Positions 53,674 to 64,000 of a DNA stretch of 64,000 nt are shown here, in pieces. The stretch is from Taudactylus pleione. Its lineage: Eukaryota > Chordata > Amphibia > Anura > Myobatrachidae. Location of the stretch: positions 2,966,001 to 3,030,000 of the forward strand of contig JAUIMM010000689.1 in NCBI GenBank assembly GCA_031769625.1. Direction: 5' to 3'. The stretch's first letter is position 1; each line of letters starts with the position of its first letter. Under the pieces are notes generated by a model. It did no database searches, was not told the origin of the DNA, and was given only the letters and a program-made list of their open reading frames with translations. A program made the position numbers and the translations under genes.

Positions 53674-53865
53674 TAACACATTATCCTTTATATTGCAAGA
53701 TCCCAGAAAATTTATTGAGATATTATTAATCTCAAATGAAAGTTTTATGTTCTTAAAAATATTAAGTTTTTCACAAAAATTCTGTAGTTCTGTTGTAGAC
53801 CCCTTCCAGATGAACATGATGTCATCAATAAATCTATACCAGGATACCAAGTTCGCACCCGCAAC
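53674..53865 (-). pseudogene. PLE C fragment, RT motif C region
   Basis: Minus frame: LVSWYRFIDDIMFIWKG (RT motif C, FIDD), then FCEKLNIFKNIKLSF and INFLGSCNIKDNVL (equivalent to FLDV). Both ends are truncated. A third PLE family in the window. Confidence 0.82.
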
Positions 53866-55144
53866 CTCTTTACCCCAGGTTCGGGAAGGGGCTGCGGATG
53901 CACAAAAACCTGGCTCTGCAGGCCGCCATGCGGGGGGGGGGGCACGCTGTGTGCGTTGTCTGCATCCTGAACCCCTGGTTAGCGGCCTCCTCATCAGGAG
54001 GAGTCAATAGATGGAGGTGAGAGACGGGGCCAGAGCACGTATACAGCCTGGTACAGGTGGGAGGGGGTGAGAGTGCCCTCACCCCTGTGTGTGTACTGTA
54101 TGTGGGGGCCCTCACCCCTGTGTGGAGAGTGTGAGTGCTGTCAACCGTGGGGGGAAAACCAGCATGATGGCCGACACCAATACCTGTAGGACACCCATGA
54201 CTGTCTGTTTTGGGATTATATCAGGCCACAAATACCTATCAGTAGGCTTGTAGAATAGTCCAAAGTGCTTGTAGTGATAGCTGCTTTACATAAATAATAT
54301 ACCTGTCCATACTCGCCAGCCCATACCTGTCCATACTCGCCAGCCCGGCAGCATTGTGTGACAGGCAGCCTGTGCATCAGTTTGGCTCACAAACAGATTT
54401 ATAAAATACTGCAGAGCCGACTGAGCTCCCCGCAGCCAGCGTACTAGAATGACAGGCAGCCAATCAGATGTCACTGCTGCCGGGCCCTGGTGAGTAGAGA
54501 GAGCTGCCCACAACACACTCCTTCCTGCTGGTAGTATATAAAATCAGTGTCTGCATTTCTTTGACTTCAACACCCCCAGTCTCACCACCAGGTAGATCTG
54601 TTAGTGACAAGTAAATATATAAAAAAAATTGCATTATCTACCCCCAACCCCCATGTGTGCCTCTGCCCCAACCCCCATGTGTGCCTCTGCCCCAACCCCC
54701 ATGTGTGCCTCTGCCTCACAAACATTATCTGATATGATTTGTTGTGATATCTACAAGGTGGCTGTTATTTGGACTGTGGGGTGTTCTCTCTACTACCTGC
54801 CTTCTGGAGACTGAATTGGGAAACCTGCACCCAAAGTTATCTGGACAATCTAAGGCAAGATGGAGGAGGAACCCTGTTTAACTACTGGGAGTGGAGATAT
54901 GCTTATTATTTCTTTTTTTAGGAGTATGATGTAGTAATAAACTTTTATCCATGTGTCCGGCAATGCTGCACTATTTTTCTTGTCTTTTTCGGTTTACCTT
55001 TGGAATTTATTAACTAACATACGGGGAGTGGATCAAAGGTTATGTGACAGTACACAGAAAAAGGAAAAAAGCGAAAGCCAGGGAACATGCAAAAGTGTCC
55101 TAAATGATAAAAAGGAAAATATAACTAATCTCTAAAGGAACTGT
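53866..55144. other. PGAP1 intron with short tandem repeats
   Basis: cccctgtgtg repeats near 54080-54130, a duplicated cctgtccatactcgccagcc at 54303 and 54328, and a 26-bp repeat (caacccccatgtgtgcctct) at about 54642-54716. The rest is unclassified. Confidence 0.5.
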
Positions 55145-55659
55145 GGGCCTGATTCCAGAGCCGGACGCTCTTTCAGAGAGCTCGCACTGAATCAGGACAT
55201 TTTTTTTGTTTTTTTGCTTTGTCCTCCTGGCCGCTTGCATAGCTGTAGGTGGCCACCCACAGCTTTTGCGAGCAACCAGGTGATGGTCGCGACCATCGGG
55301 GCTTGCGACGAAACCCTTGTAGTAGGGTCTCGTTCCCGCAAGCCCCAGTGAGCTTCCGGCTCTAAATAGAGCCGGTAGCTCACCACTGACATCACTGGTG
55401 AAGTCAGTGGTGCCTCCCACAAACAGCAGGCGTTCCTTCGGGAACGCCTCCGTTTGTGTAGCCGCCCCCCCCGCCCGCCTCCAAAACAGGGCGAGCTGTC
55501 AATCATAATCGACAGCCGCCTTGTTTTGGTGCGAGACCTGTAGCGACGGAGCGCCCCTCGCTGGCCGTGTCTCGCGCAAGCGCACGCCGGCATGCGCAGT
55601 GGGGGACCATCTACCCGCTTGCGAGCGCTGTGCACTCGCGAGCGGGTTGTATCAGGCCC
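55145..55659 (-). mobile_element. Hairpin-string element, copy 7 (more diverged)
   Basis: Ends GGGCCTGATTCCAGAG and TTGTATCAGGCCC, TGT duplicated on both sides. Hairpins are weaker (gcgttccttcgggaacgcc, gagcttccggctctaaatagagccgg), consistent with greater age. The same module order as copy 1 is recognisable. Confidence 0.78.
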
Positions 55660-55780
55660 TGTGTATCAACGCTACTATGGGACATTGTGTATAATGTATA
55701 ATTCTATTTGGAGTTTATGAAGTCTCCATTTTCTAGTCTTATAAGCAGCAAATCACCATTTTTGCGCATTGTGTGTTATA

Positions 55781-56200
55781 CAGGTTGAGTCTCCCATATC
55801 CAAAATTCTTGGGACTAGGAGTATTTTGGATATCGGAATATTCCGTATTTTGGATTATTTACATACCATAATGAAATATCTTGGGTATGGGACCCAAATC
55901 TATGCAGAGAATGCTTTTATGTTAATATACACCTTATACACACAGCCTGATGTTCATTTTATGCAATAATTTTAACAATTCTGTGCATCAAAAAAAGTTT
56001 GTGTACATACATAAAATTTATATTTCATCTACACCTAATACAAACAGCCTGAAGGTTATCTTATACTATATTTTTAATAATGTTGTTCCTTAGACAAAGA
56101 TTGTGTACATTGAACCATCAAAAAGCAAAAGGTTTCACTTTCTCAGGCATGCTAAAATATTCCGTATTTCGGAATATTTTGATACAGGAGACTCAACTCG
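55781..56200. mobile_element. Tigger/pogo-like non-autonomous element
   Basis: CAGGTTGAGTCTCCCATATC at the left and caggagactcaactcg at the right, flanked by TA. Interior phrases such as tgggtatgggacccaa, acaccttatacacacagcct and tgtacattgaaccatcaaaa match, as I remember it, a widespread vertebrate Tigger-type repeat. Confidence 0.7.
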
Positions 56201-56360
56201 TAGCTACAAAAGCAAAATTTGTGCAAAATTTAAAAAGGTCGTCATCATTATCATGATCAAAAATGAAAAGCCACTTTAGCTCTGAGAGAAATAATAAGAG
56301 TTATGGCAGAACATACCTTTGTTAACTCTTTTTCTTCGAGGTCCATAAGGTCCACAGGAA

Positions 56361-56770
56361 CTAAAGGAGAAAAAGTGTCTTTGCTGTCAGCCATCGCAAG
56401 TCCACCATATCCAAGGGTTCAGAGGGAGGCGATTGCAGTGCCCTGAGAACCAAGGATAAATCCCACGGTGCCACCGGAGGGAGAAATAGAGGTTGCAGCC
56501 GAAGAACCCCTTGTAAGAATGTTCCAACATCCGGCAGATGGGCAATTCTCACTGCACCAAACTGACAAAGCAGAAACCTGGGACTCTCAAGGTTGCCAGT
56601 CGAAGACCTAAGTCTAATAGAGCCTGAAGAAAAGCATGTACTCTTGAGACCTTGAACACCTTCGGATCATATTTTCTGTGAGAACACCAAAGAAAATATG
56701 AATGCCAAATTCTGTGATAGATGCAGGCGGAAGCAGGGTTCCTTGCCCTCAGCATTGTCTGGATCAGAGA
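56361..56770 (-). pseudogene. DIRS copy 2 tyrosine recombinase, N-terminal part
   Basis: Minus frames read ASACIYHRIWHSYFLWC, LDLGLRLATL, then after a frameshift HLPDVGTFLQGVLRLQP, WDLSLVLRAL and LTAKTLFLL. These are the core-binding part of DIRS recombinases. The sequence stops at the terminal repeat before the catalytic arginine/histidine/tyrosine region. Confidence 0.78.
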
Positions 56771-58390
56771 GGCAGAAAAACCCTTGGCCTTTTAAGACGG
56801 AAGACAAGAGCCATGCCGCCAAAGCCAGCCGAGGTAAATCCTGATATAGGCAGGGACCCTGCATTAGCAGTGGAAATGGACTGTCTAAGGCTAGACATGT
56901 CAGATCAGAGAACAAATGCCTCTTGTGCAAGGCAGGGGCTATTCGTATTATCCTGTCACCCTCTTGCTTGAACTTTCTGATTACTCTTGGGAGGAGGGAG
57001 ATTGGAGGAAACCAATATGCTAATCTGAAGTCCCACCTCACCACCAGAGCATCCACGAAGGCGGCTAAGGGGTCCCTTGTCCTGGACCCATACCTAGGGA
57101 CCTTGTGGTTGTGATGTGACGCTATGAGGTCTACGTACGGTAATCCCCACTTGTCCACCAGGATTTGAAAGACGTCCGGATGAAGAGCCCATTCTCCGGC
57201 GTGTATGTCCTAGGGACCTAGTTAGTCCGCTTCCCAGTTGAGAACTCCTGCGATGAATATTGCCGAGGTTGCTGGAAGATAGCATTCTGTCCACAACAGA
57301 ATTTCTGCCACTTCCTTCATGGCAGTCAGACTTCGTGTGCCTCACCGATTATTGATGTAGGCCAATGCTGTCGCATTGTCGGACTGAACCTGGACAGGCC
57401 TGCCCTGTAGGAGGTCCTGCGCTAGTATGGGTACTCTGTGCACTGCACGATGCTCTAAAATATTAATTGGTATTTTAGACTTTCCTGAACCATCCACCTT
57501 CCCTGAAAGGTGCGTCACCGCTCCCCATGCTCGCTAACTTGCATCTGTGGTAAGAAGCACTCACTCTGGTACCCATAACGAACGACCTTTGTTTAAATGA
57601 GTTGTCTCCAGCCACCAGGTGAGGGATAGCCGGACCTCTGGGAATTGCAAATTATCTGAGACTTTATCCAATGATACGAACCATCCCAATGAGCCAGGAC
57701 CCATTGTTGCAGGGATCTGGAGTGGAACTGGGCATAGGCCACCATATCGAATGTAGATTCCATGGTGCCCAGCACCTGCATAGCCAAGTGTACCGACACT
57801 GTTTGCATGCAGAGAAGACTGCTCACACGAGACTGTAGTGCCACAATCTTGTCTGGAAGAAGACTCCTCTGTCCCAGAGTACAGTAACGTCCCCAAATGC
57901 ACCATCTGCTGAGTTGGAGAACGACGACTTTTTCCAATTGATTACCCAGCCGTGCTCTTGTATGCAGACAATAGTCATCTGTAGATGACATTGTAACATC
58001 TCCTGAGATTGTGGTAATATCAGGAGGTCGTCCAAATATGGCAGTATCCTGACTCTCTGTCGCCTGAGACGAGTCGTCATGACTGCCATTATCTTGGTAA
58101 ATACCTGAGGAGCTTTGGCTAGACTGAAGGTTAAAGCCTGAAATTGGTAATATTGCGGATCTACCGCCATCTCAAAAAGAATTGGTGGGATTGAGCAATT
58201 GGAACATGCATATATGCATCTTGTATTTCCAGGGATACTATGAAATCTCCAGGCTCCATGGCCAGGATAATTGATCGTAGGGTTTCCATATGGAATTTGG
58301 GCACCTTGATGAATCTGTTGAGAGATTCAGATTTGGTTTTTGAATAAAAAAAATATGAATAATAACCCCTTCCCTGTTGCATCACAGGGA
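56770..58390 (-). pseudogene. DIRS copy 2 reverse transcriptase-RNase H, frameshifted
   Basis: VSLEIQDAYMHVPIAQ (motif A) near 58200-58260, YQFQALTFSLAKAPQVF (motif B), RVRILPYLDDLLILPQ with intact YLDD near 58030, and in the distal part VDLIASHHNHKVPRYGSR and LLPRVIRKFKQEGDRI. At least four frame changes. Compared with copy 1 the YLDD box is preserved. Confidence 0.85.
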
Positions 58391-58439
58391 CGGGGACTAT
58401 GACTCCTGACTTCAGGAGGGCCCCAATAGACTCCCGGGT

Positions 58440-58885
58440 AGGCCATAGCTACTTAGGTTTAGCGCACACGGGGGGGACTTAGGGTTAGGCACCCCCCCGG
58501 GAGGGTTAGGGTTAGGCTAGGGGGAAGGAGTTTTAGGGTTAGGCACCCCCCCTGGGGAGACTTAGGGTTAGGCACTCCCCCGGGAGGGTTAGGCTAGGGG
58601 GAAGGAGGGTTAGGGTTAGGCACCCCCCCGGGGGACTTAGGGTTAGGCATCCCCCCCGGGGGACTTAGGGTTAGGCAGCAGGGAAGGGGGGGTTAGAGTT
58701 AGGCAATTACAGGGGGGATTAGGGTTAGGCACTTGGGGGGGCGGGGGAGGTTAAGGTTAGGCACCTCTAAGGAGAATTAGGGTCAGGGGGGTTAGGTTAG
58801 TTATTACTTACCTTACGACGATCGGGATTTCCAGCGCTGTTGGGCTGCTGCTGCCGGGAAACGTGCAGCCGCCGGTATTTCATAA
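58440..58885. mobile_element. MITE with telomere-like minisatellite inside DIRS copy 2
   Basis: 58460-58790 consists of units such as cttagggttaggcacccccc. The right side (accttacgacgatcgggat and ccgccggtatttcat) matches, inverted, the border of the element at 12807-13131. It replaces most of the gag region, so a deletion accompanies it. Confidence 0.65.
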
Positions 58886-60461
58886 AGATTCCTTCCTCTA
58901 TACTGAGGACAGCTCTAAACGCTCTCACCAGAGAGGGGACATCCACAAGGGACTGATGGTCTTCTTCCACTGAGTAAGACCCAGAACTCTGAGTAACAAT
59001 CTGCTGAGGAGTCAAGACTCTTGAAGCAACGACTGGCGAGAACCTCTCTTATGCCCCTGCTTTACCACTACAGGTCACTCTGCCTGCTGAGAGGCTATAC
59101 ACAGCGGCATACTCTGACAGTTAACCCAACAGGAATTTATGGAGGGCATACACATAGAAGGATACACATGCTGTGCACACCCCATAGCATGAGGTAACAC
59201 CGCCGCAGCAGTATGACAAAACCTGAGGCAAAATGGCCACCTAGGGTGACTCTAGTGCTGGTACAGATGTACCGGATAGGGCAGATGGCTGTTTTACTGT
59301 TACTACACAATCCATCCTGTATAACATCCTGCTCAGACAGGCCTGCAAAACAGGACTTACATGTTCTCAGCACTGGCAGTTCATCCTTCTCACCTTTACC
59401 TCTAGACATGACAAATGTGTAAATGGTATAAGGTGTACAGTATAAATGCAATGTGACGATTATCAATGAAACACCTCACACACCTGTACAGAGGGATGGG
59501 GAGAAACACAGTGATAGGTATACCTGACAGTTTGAAAAAACAGGCAGTATAAATACAGCAGCTAGCATTACAGTCACATACAATGCATAAATACGCACAA
59601 TTGCTATTGCAAATGGACTCTGTATCAACTAACCAGCCCAGAGGGGGTTATGGTAGGATGTAGAGCGCTATATACCAGGCCCACGGGAGACACAGACCAA
59701 AACCTTTTGAGACCAACAGCTTCAGCAGTACACAGTGCGACCGTCTCAATACACGAGGTGGTCAGATATAGTAAACCAGACGCAGGAATCCGTACCCAGA
59801 AGTATGAGTCTGGGGGGAGGAGCTGCCGGGGGAGCGCTATCTCCCCTAGGCTGCGATTTTGACGGCCGGGTACGCTGACCTCACAGTAGCAAGGCGCTAA
59901 CTAGTGCGCTCCTGGTGCGTCTTACCACCTGTCCCCGGCAATAGACGATATGGTCTCGCCCGCCTTAGTGAGGACATGTTACACGAGGCCTTCACCTGCA
60001 GCCGCCTCCGACGCGTCTCTCCACTGGAGGCCAGGACTGGCACGCACGATTCCTCATGAGGAATCACTTACCTGACATCTCCGTGATCCGACTGCAGTTC
60101 GGACCTCAGCAAAAGTCGCTGCAAAGCCACATTGAGGCGTGCCGAAAACCTCTGGGCATATAGCGGTACTGGTGTTTCGGCGCCGGAGGAGGCAGAAGGA
60201 GTCGCGGTACATGCGTCATTGTCGGCGCCTGGTACCGCTAAACTCTTTAGTTCGAAATTGAAGGTAAATAACGAAATAAAAAAAACTTGGGACTGCCTAT
60301 GCAGTCCCGCTGTATAACAGGTGCAACTGCTCTTGCCGCGCACCAAACAAAAAAACTGAATGCCTGTGGCTGGGGGCGGGGTATATAGGGAGGAGGACCA
60401 GTGCATGCTTGGAGCTCCAAAGCTGTAGCTGTTTGGTGCATTGGATCGCTCCAACTTCATA
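58886..60461 (-). other. DIRS copy 2 gag N-terminal remnant and leader
   Basis: SVEEDHQSLVDVPSLVRAF is readable at 58870-59015 as a gag-like remnant. The rest is leader without ORFs, comparable to 3077-4710. Confidence 0.5.
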
Positions 60462-60502
60462 CCCCAAGGTAGTTCCTGTGGACCCTATGGACCCTGAAGA
60501 AA

Positions 60503-60688
60503 TACTCTTTCTACCCCTTTTAGCTTAACTGAACAGAAACCCAATTTCAATTTCTAATCTATGGAATTAGTTATTTTTGGTATTTTGGGACGTCAGTATC
60601 TTCGTGTATGTTCCCACTGTACCCCTCAAGTATTGTAAAATCTTTCAATAAAAATTATGATTAAAGTAGTAATCTTCATAAATCTTAC
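60503..60688. other. PGAP1 intron start
   Basis: Short unique interval between the DIRS terminus and the donor of the exon ending at 60689. Confidence 0.7.
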
Positions 60689-60864
60689 CTTATAAAGGCG
60701 TAGTATTGCTTTAATGCAAGTATGGACAAACTGGGTTTGCCTTTGTAGACTGCCACCGTACAGTGCAACAAGCTCTTCATTGAAATTCACACTGAAAACA
60801 TTGAAGTGATAACTATAATCAATGTTCTCAGCTTTTCGAAGGGTAATTGAACCAACAGAACGAA
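60689..60864 (-). CDS. pgap1: PGAP1 (GPI inositol-deacylase) coding exon, first of three seen
   Basis: Internal exon of the ER-membrane enzyme that removes the acyl chain from the inositol of GPI anchors on newly made proteins. The translation contains [14 protein letters not shown] and ends ILRLYK, matching the vertebrate PGAP1 region just before the lipase nucleophile. On the minus strand the exon is preceded by the acceptor gttcttcacag and followed by the donor GTAAG. It begins with the last two bases of a valine codon and ends on a complete codon, so it joins in phase to the exon at 26237. No stop or frameshift is seen. Upstream exons (signal/TM and the oxyanion region) are not found up to 64000. 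The following intron is about 34.5 kb and is filled with transposons. Confidence 0.93.
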
Positions 60865-61259
60865 CTGTGAAGAACAAAAAAAAATAAAACAATTCCTTAA
60901 GTCAGCCATCTTTAATTAAAGTATGTATACACATAAATTGATAATCATAAGAAAGACACTCAAAAATAAAATTTTAAATAAAACTTATCTTATAGAAAAT
61001 ACATTTTTGCCCAGGACAGGTTCGGGAAACCCATGCCTGACTATGTCATAGTTAATGAGAGGTTCGGGAACAGCGTTCCTGCTGAAATCTAGCACTGATC
61101 GATACAGATAGATCGACAGACAGATTTGGTCAAATTTGTTTGTACCTATCCACTGAAAAAGAAGAACCAACATCAAACTGACAAAAAGTAATGGTCCGCC
61201 AGCACTGTTTATTCCATATATAATAGAAATCAGACTTTGCATTTCATTTAACAGGATTT
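60865..61259. other. PGAP1 intron, unclassified
   Basis: Upstream side of the first visible exon. No further PGAP1 exon was recognised here. Confidence 0.5.
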
Positions 61260-62285
61260 ATTAAATAGTAAAACAAATGAAAAAGGCAATGAAAGAATGA
61301 ATGAATGATCAGACCCTTAACTCAATATTTTGCACAACGTTTAGAGGCAATCGCTGCAATCAAGCTATTTCTGTAGCTCTCAATGAAACTTCTACACCGG
61401 TCAAGAGGTAGTCTGGCCGACTGGTCGTGAGCAAACTACTCCAGCTGTCTCAAATCTGATTGGTGCTTTCTCCAAACCATAGTTGTTCAATAGCATTCAG
61501 ATCAGGGCTCATGGAAGGCATCTCTAGAATAGTCCAATGTTTTGCCCTGATCATTTCTTGGGTGCTTCTCTTGTTGTATGACCCATGACCTGCGACTAAG
61601 ACAGAATGACTTTATAGATTTAATTGTGCCCTGCACAGATTCCAAACATCCCATGTCAGATGCTGCATAGCAGCCCAAACACATATTCGAGCTTCCTCCA
61701 TGATTCACAGTTGGTATGGTGTTCTGTTTTTTTTTTTTAAAGCGTCATCTTTACGTCTGAACTTAGAGCCGTTATGGCTTACCAAAAAGCTCCAGCTTTG
61801 ACTAGTCTGTCTAAAGGACATTTTCCCAGAATCATTGTGGCTTGACAATATACATTTTATGTTGAGTCCTATTTGGTCTTCCCCAGAGCCCACAGTTTCA
61901 CAGAACGTGGTGAGATACCTTGACTTTGGAGTTCAGCTTGTATTACTTTGGTATAAATAGAGCCAAGGAAATCATCCAGTCACAATACACTTCTGTTTAA
62001 TCTGGAGTTGATTTTCCTCATCCTGGGAGTGTGGCTACTGTCCCGTGGACTTTTCACTATTTATTAATATTTGCAACTGTGGTCACAGGAACATCAAGCT
62101 GCTAGGCAATGATCTTCTATGCATTACAATTAACATGCTTGTCTTTAATGTTCTTTCTGATCAACTCAGACAAGTCTCTCCGTTTCTTTCTTTGGTCCAT
62201 GTTCAGTGTGGTGCACACGATGATACCAAACAGCAGAGTGATTACTTTTCTCCATTTAAATTGGCTAAATGAGTCATTAGAAGTT
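61260..62285 (-). pseudogene. Tc1/mariner transposase, heavily decayed
   Basis: Minus-strand reading recovers scattered Tc1 phrases such as GCLESVQGTIKS and LSRRSWVIQQ, and the N-terminal wording dvpvttva in broken frames (62060-62110). At the nucleotide level the whole interval follows the Tc1-like family I remember from fish and frogs. No DDE frame survives. An end fragment of the same family lies at 6675-6850. Confidence 0.78.
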
Positions 62286-62299
62286 TGAAGACAATTATT

Positions 62300-62840
62300 A
62301 TCATCTTTTATTTATATGTGCCACAAGGGGTCCGCAGCGCCTTACAAAGTAGAGAAACAGTATGAAAAAAAAAAAACAGTGACTTACTGTACAGAAGATT
62401 GCAGGACATGGACATAAATAAAAATTGGTGCATAAGCAGTCATAATACGCAGCAGCGCAACAGAACCCAAGGAATAGAGGTATTGTAGACCATGGGGATG
62501 AGATGATGGTATGTGAGGGAAGGCAAGGCACATGATGCAAGACAACCGTGCTCATGAGAGCTTACAGTCTAAAAGTGAGGGGCAGACAAACAGGGGTGAC
62601 ACAGAAGGAGACAGTGAGCAAGGGGCAATGGGTTAGTATGAGAGTAGGAAGGCTTTGATAAAAAAAAAAAAAAATAGGCGGTCAGGAGAGCCCATTTGAA
62701 GTATTGTAGAGAGAAATAGGTCTGATAGAGAGAGATTTCTAGAGGAAAGAAGAAACACGGGCAAAGTCTTGGAGGCGGGAACAGGAGGAAGAAATCAGTT
62801 GGGAGGAGAGACGGTATAGATTTGTTGAGTGCAGTAAACG
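62300..62840 (-). mobile_element. L2-type tail-bearing repeat, reverse orientation
   Basis: tttatttatatgtgccacaa and ggtccgcagcgccttacaaa are the reverse complement of the L2-type 3' tail. The body continues to about 62840 with aggcaaggcac and agagcttacagtctaa, wording common in such repeats. Confidence 0.6.
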
Positions 62841-63799
62841 GGCGGGAGTGTTAAGGGAGTAGAGATGCAGTGTGATGCCAAGTCGCCAGAAGCACATGCA
62901 TGCTATGACACCTGCCCCCCCCCCCCCCCCATGTCCATACCCCCTTCCTCCATATTTCAATGACAAAAGTGAAGTGTCTTTGGGGCCTATTTGCAGGATA
63001 TCACCGAAACACCCACAAATGTTAAGTATACCCCAAATTAATGTACCTGGGAGATATCTGCTGCAGTCCCCTGTTTTCGCTAGCAAAAGCGAAAATTGGT
63101 AACCTTTGCAAAAAAGCAGTCCCCCAACTCGCTTGGCCCTGGTAGCAAACGCCATCTCCAGATGGAATTAGCCGCTGTAGTCTAAAGGCTACATTCTGCA
63201 AGATACACCGGAGATGGATCACTCCCAGACATTCTCCACATGCTGGGCCAGGAGACAGCTCATGTGCAGTAGTGCGGATGGTCCCCGAAGGAGAAGTGAA
63301 TTGGTAGCATTAGTGATCACTTAATTTCTAACTCACTCCAGGGACGTGCTCCTTTTCGAGACACTGTCCCTGTGTGTGTTTTTTAACGCACCTTAATTTC
63401 TATTTGCCAACGATAAGAAATTATAACTATCTGATCTAAGACCCGTAATCAATACATATACCCAATGACTGAATGCATCTTACTTTATAGTTTGCAGCCT
63501 TGGCAATCTGCTTCACCTTTGTTGGTGGCTGGGGAGCGGAGTCCATCCAAGTGGAAAGTTTGAATATATACGAGTATTAAAAAAGTTTTTTTTTAATAAA
63601 TTACTAAAGACATTCAGTGTGTGTTTTGTCTTTATTTGAAAACTATTTTACAGACTACAAGCACTAGCAGGCCCTTAATGTCCGGGCATGCTGGAACTTG
63701 TCGTTCTACAAGTGCCATCATGACGGGGAGGACTTGCTGGGACTTGTAGGCCAATTAAAAAATATAAATATATATTAAAAACACTTTAATTACCATAAA
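62841..63799. other. PGAP1 intron, unclassified repeats
   Basis: A poly-C run at 62914-62928. 62980-63230 resembles an unclassified repeat. 63610-63760 carries the catgctggaacttgt...gggacttgtag wording of the repeat-module family. Confidence 0.45.
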
Positions 63800-64000
63800 A
63801 TTGAATTGGAACTGTACAGGTAGAATCGAATAGGAACCGATGTAGCACAATCGATGATGTAGAACTGATAAAGCAAGATCGGATTGGAACCAATGTTGTA
63901 GAATTGAAGATATGGAACTGATGTAGCATGATCGGAATGGAACCGATGTTTGAAGACAGATGGATTGGAACCGATGATTGGAGACAATCAAGTTGTAACT
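63800..64000. repeat. Degenerate tandem repeat (gatcggattggaaccgatgt type)
   Basis: Imperfect units of roughly 25-40 bp: gaaccgatgtagcacaatcg, gatcggattggaaccaatgt, gatcggaatggaaccgatgt, gattggaaccgatgattgg. Continues beyond the window. Confidence 0.7.

Larger units (their letters stand above)
56329..60502 (-). mobile_element. DIRS-type retrotransposon, copy 2, both terminal repeats present, internally deleted
   Basis: The inverted termini are at 56329-56364 (tttttcttcgaggtccataa) and 60462-60502 (cctatggaccctgaagaaat). Read on the minus strand: leader, gag remnant, insertion of a minisatellite-bearing MITE (58440-58885), RT-RH (56770-58390) and the beginning of the recombinase (56361-56770). 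The frame then meets the right terminal repeat with the catalytic part missing. 4.2 kb in all. Confidence 0.82.

Noticed and set aside
60985..61242. 85-codon minus frame upstream of the PGAP1 exon, considered as another PGAP1 exon
   Set aside because: No match to the expected upstream PGAP1 sequence and no convincing splice sites in phase.
62739..63155. 138-codon minus frame with glycine-rich segment
   Set aside because: The glycine tract is a poly-C run read in reverse. The rest matches repeat-like sequence and no protein family.

Overview
This window looks like intronic chromosomal DNA from an amphibian, most likely a frog. That inference rests on the mix of DIRS retrotransposons, several Penelope-like elements (PLEs) with GIY-YIG domains, a PIF/Harbinger transposon with spliced genes, Tc1/mariner and Tigger-like remnants, tRNA-derived SINEs and very large introns. 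No bacterial-style gene organisation is present. The only host gene I can support is PGAP1 (GPI inositol-deacylase) on the minus strand. Three consecutive exons are visible, in transcription order 60689-60864, 26066-26237 and 6453-6613. Their splice sites and codon phases agree across both introns (about 34.5 kb and 19.5 kb). The first exons lie beyond 64000 and the later ones before position 1.

Almost everything else is mobile DNA in PGAP1 introns. From left to right: a DIRS-type element entering from the left edge (1-4747, minus); small inverted-repeat elements (4920-10670); L2-type LINE debris (11100-12330); a MITE with telomere-like repeats (12807-13131); a GC-rich element built of hairpins and split by another insertion (13437-14717); a SINE (15965-16213); and an 8.1-kb foldback (16928-25031). 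One arm of the foldback is split by a PLE with an 828-codon open frame, and both arms carry a hairpin-family element at the mirror-image site. A 9.3-kb Harbinger transposon follows (26296-35602, TTA duplications). It holds a spliced MADF/BESS-like gene, a spliced DDE nuclease gene, minisatellites and a 2.1-kb palindrome. Next is a second PLE family in head-to-head plus tandem arrangement (36572-44780), then SINE and repeat-module sequence (46130-48640). After that come a PLE leader with a hammerhead ribozyme core (50261-50302), a 60-bp satellite (50975-51800), a PLE fragment split by a TA-flanked MITE (53075-53865), a Tigger-like element (55781-56200), an internally deleted DIRS copy (56329-60502) and a decayed Tc1 transposase (61260-62285).

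The most unusual object is a repeat family present in at least seven copies. Each is about 500-600 bp, ends in GGCCCTGATTCAG-like inverted repeats, sits between 3-bp target duplications of no fixed sequence, and in the GC-rich members consists of about ten short near-perfect hairpins placed end to end. I could not assign it to a transposon superfamily. The Harbinger element is also notable because both of its genes read through and splice in frame.

All calls come from reading sequence and translations by eye. Family names rest on remembered motifs, not on searches. Boundaries of decayed repeats are approximate.
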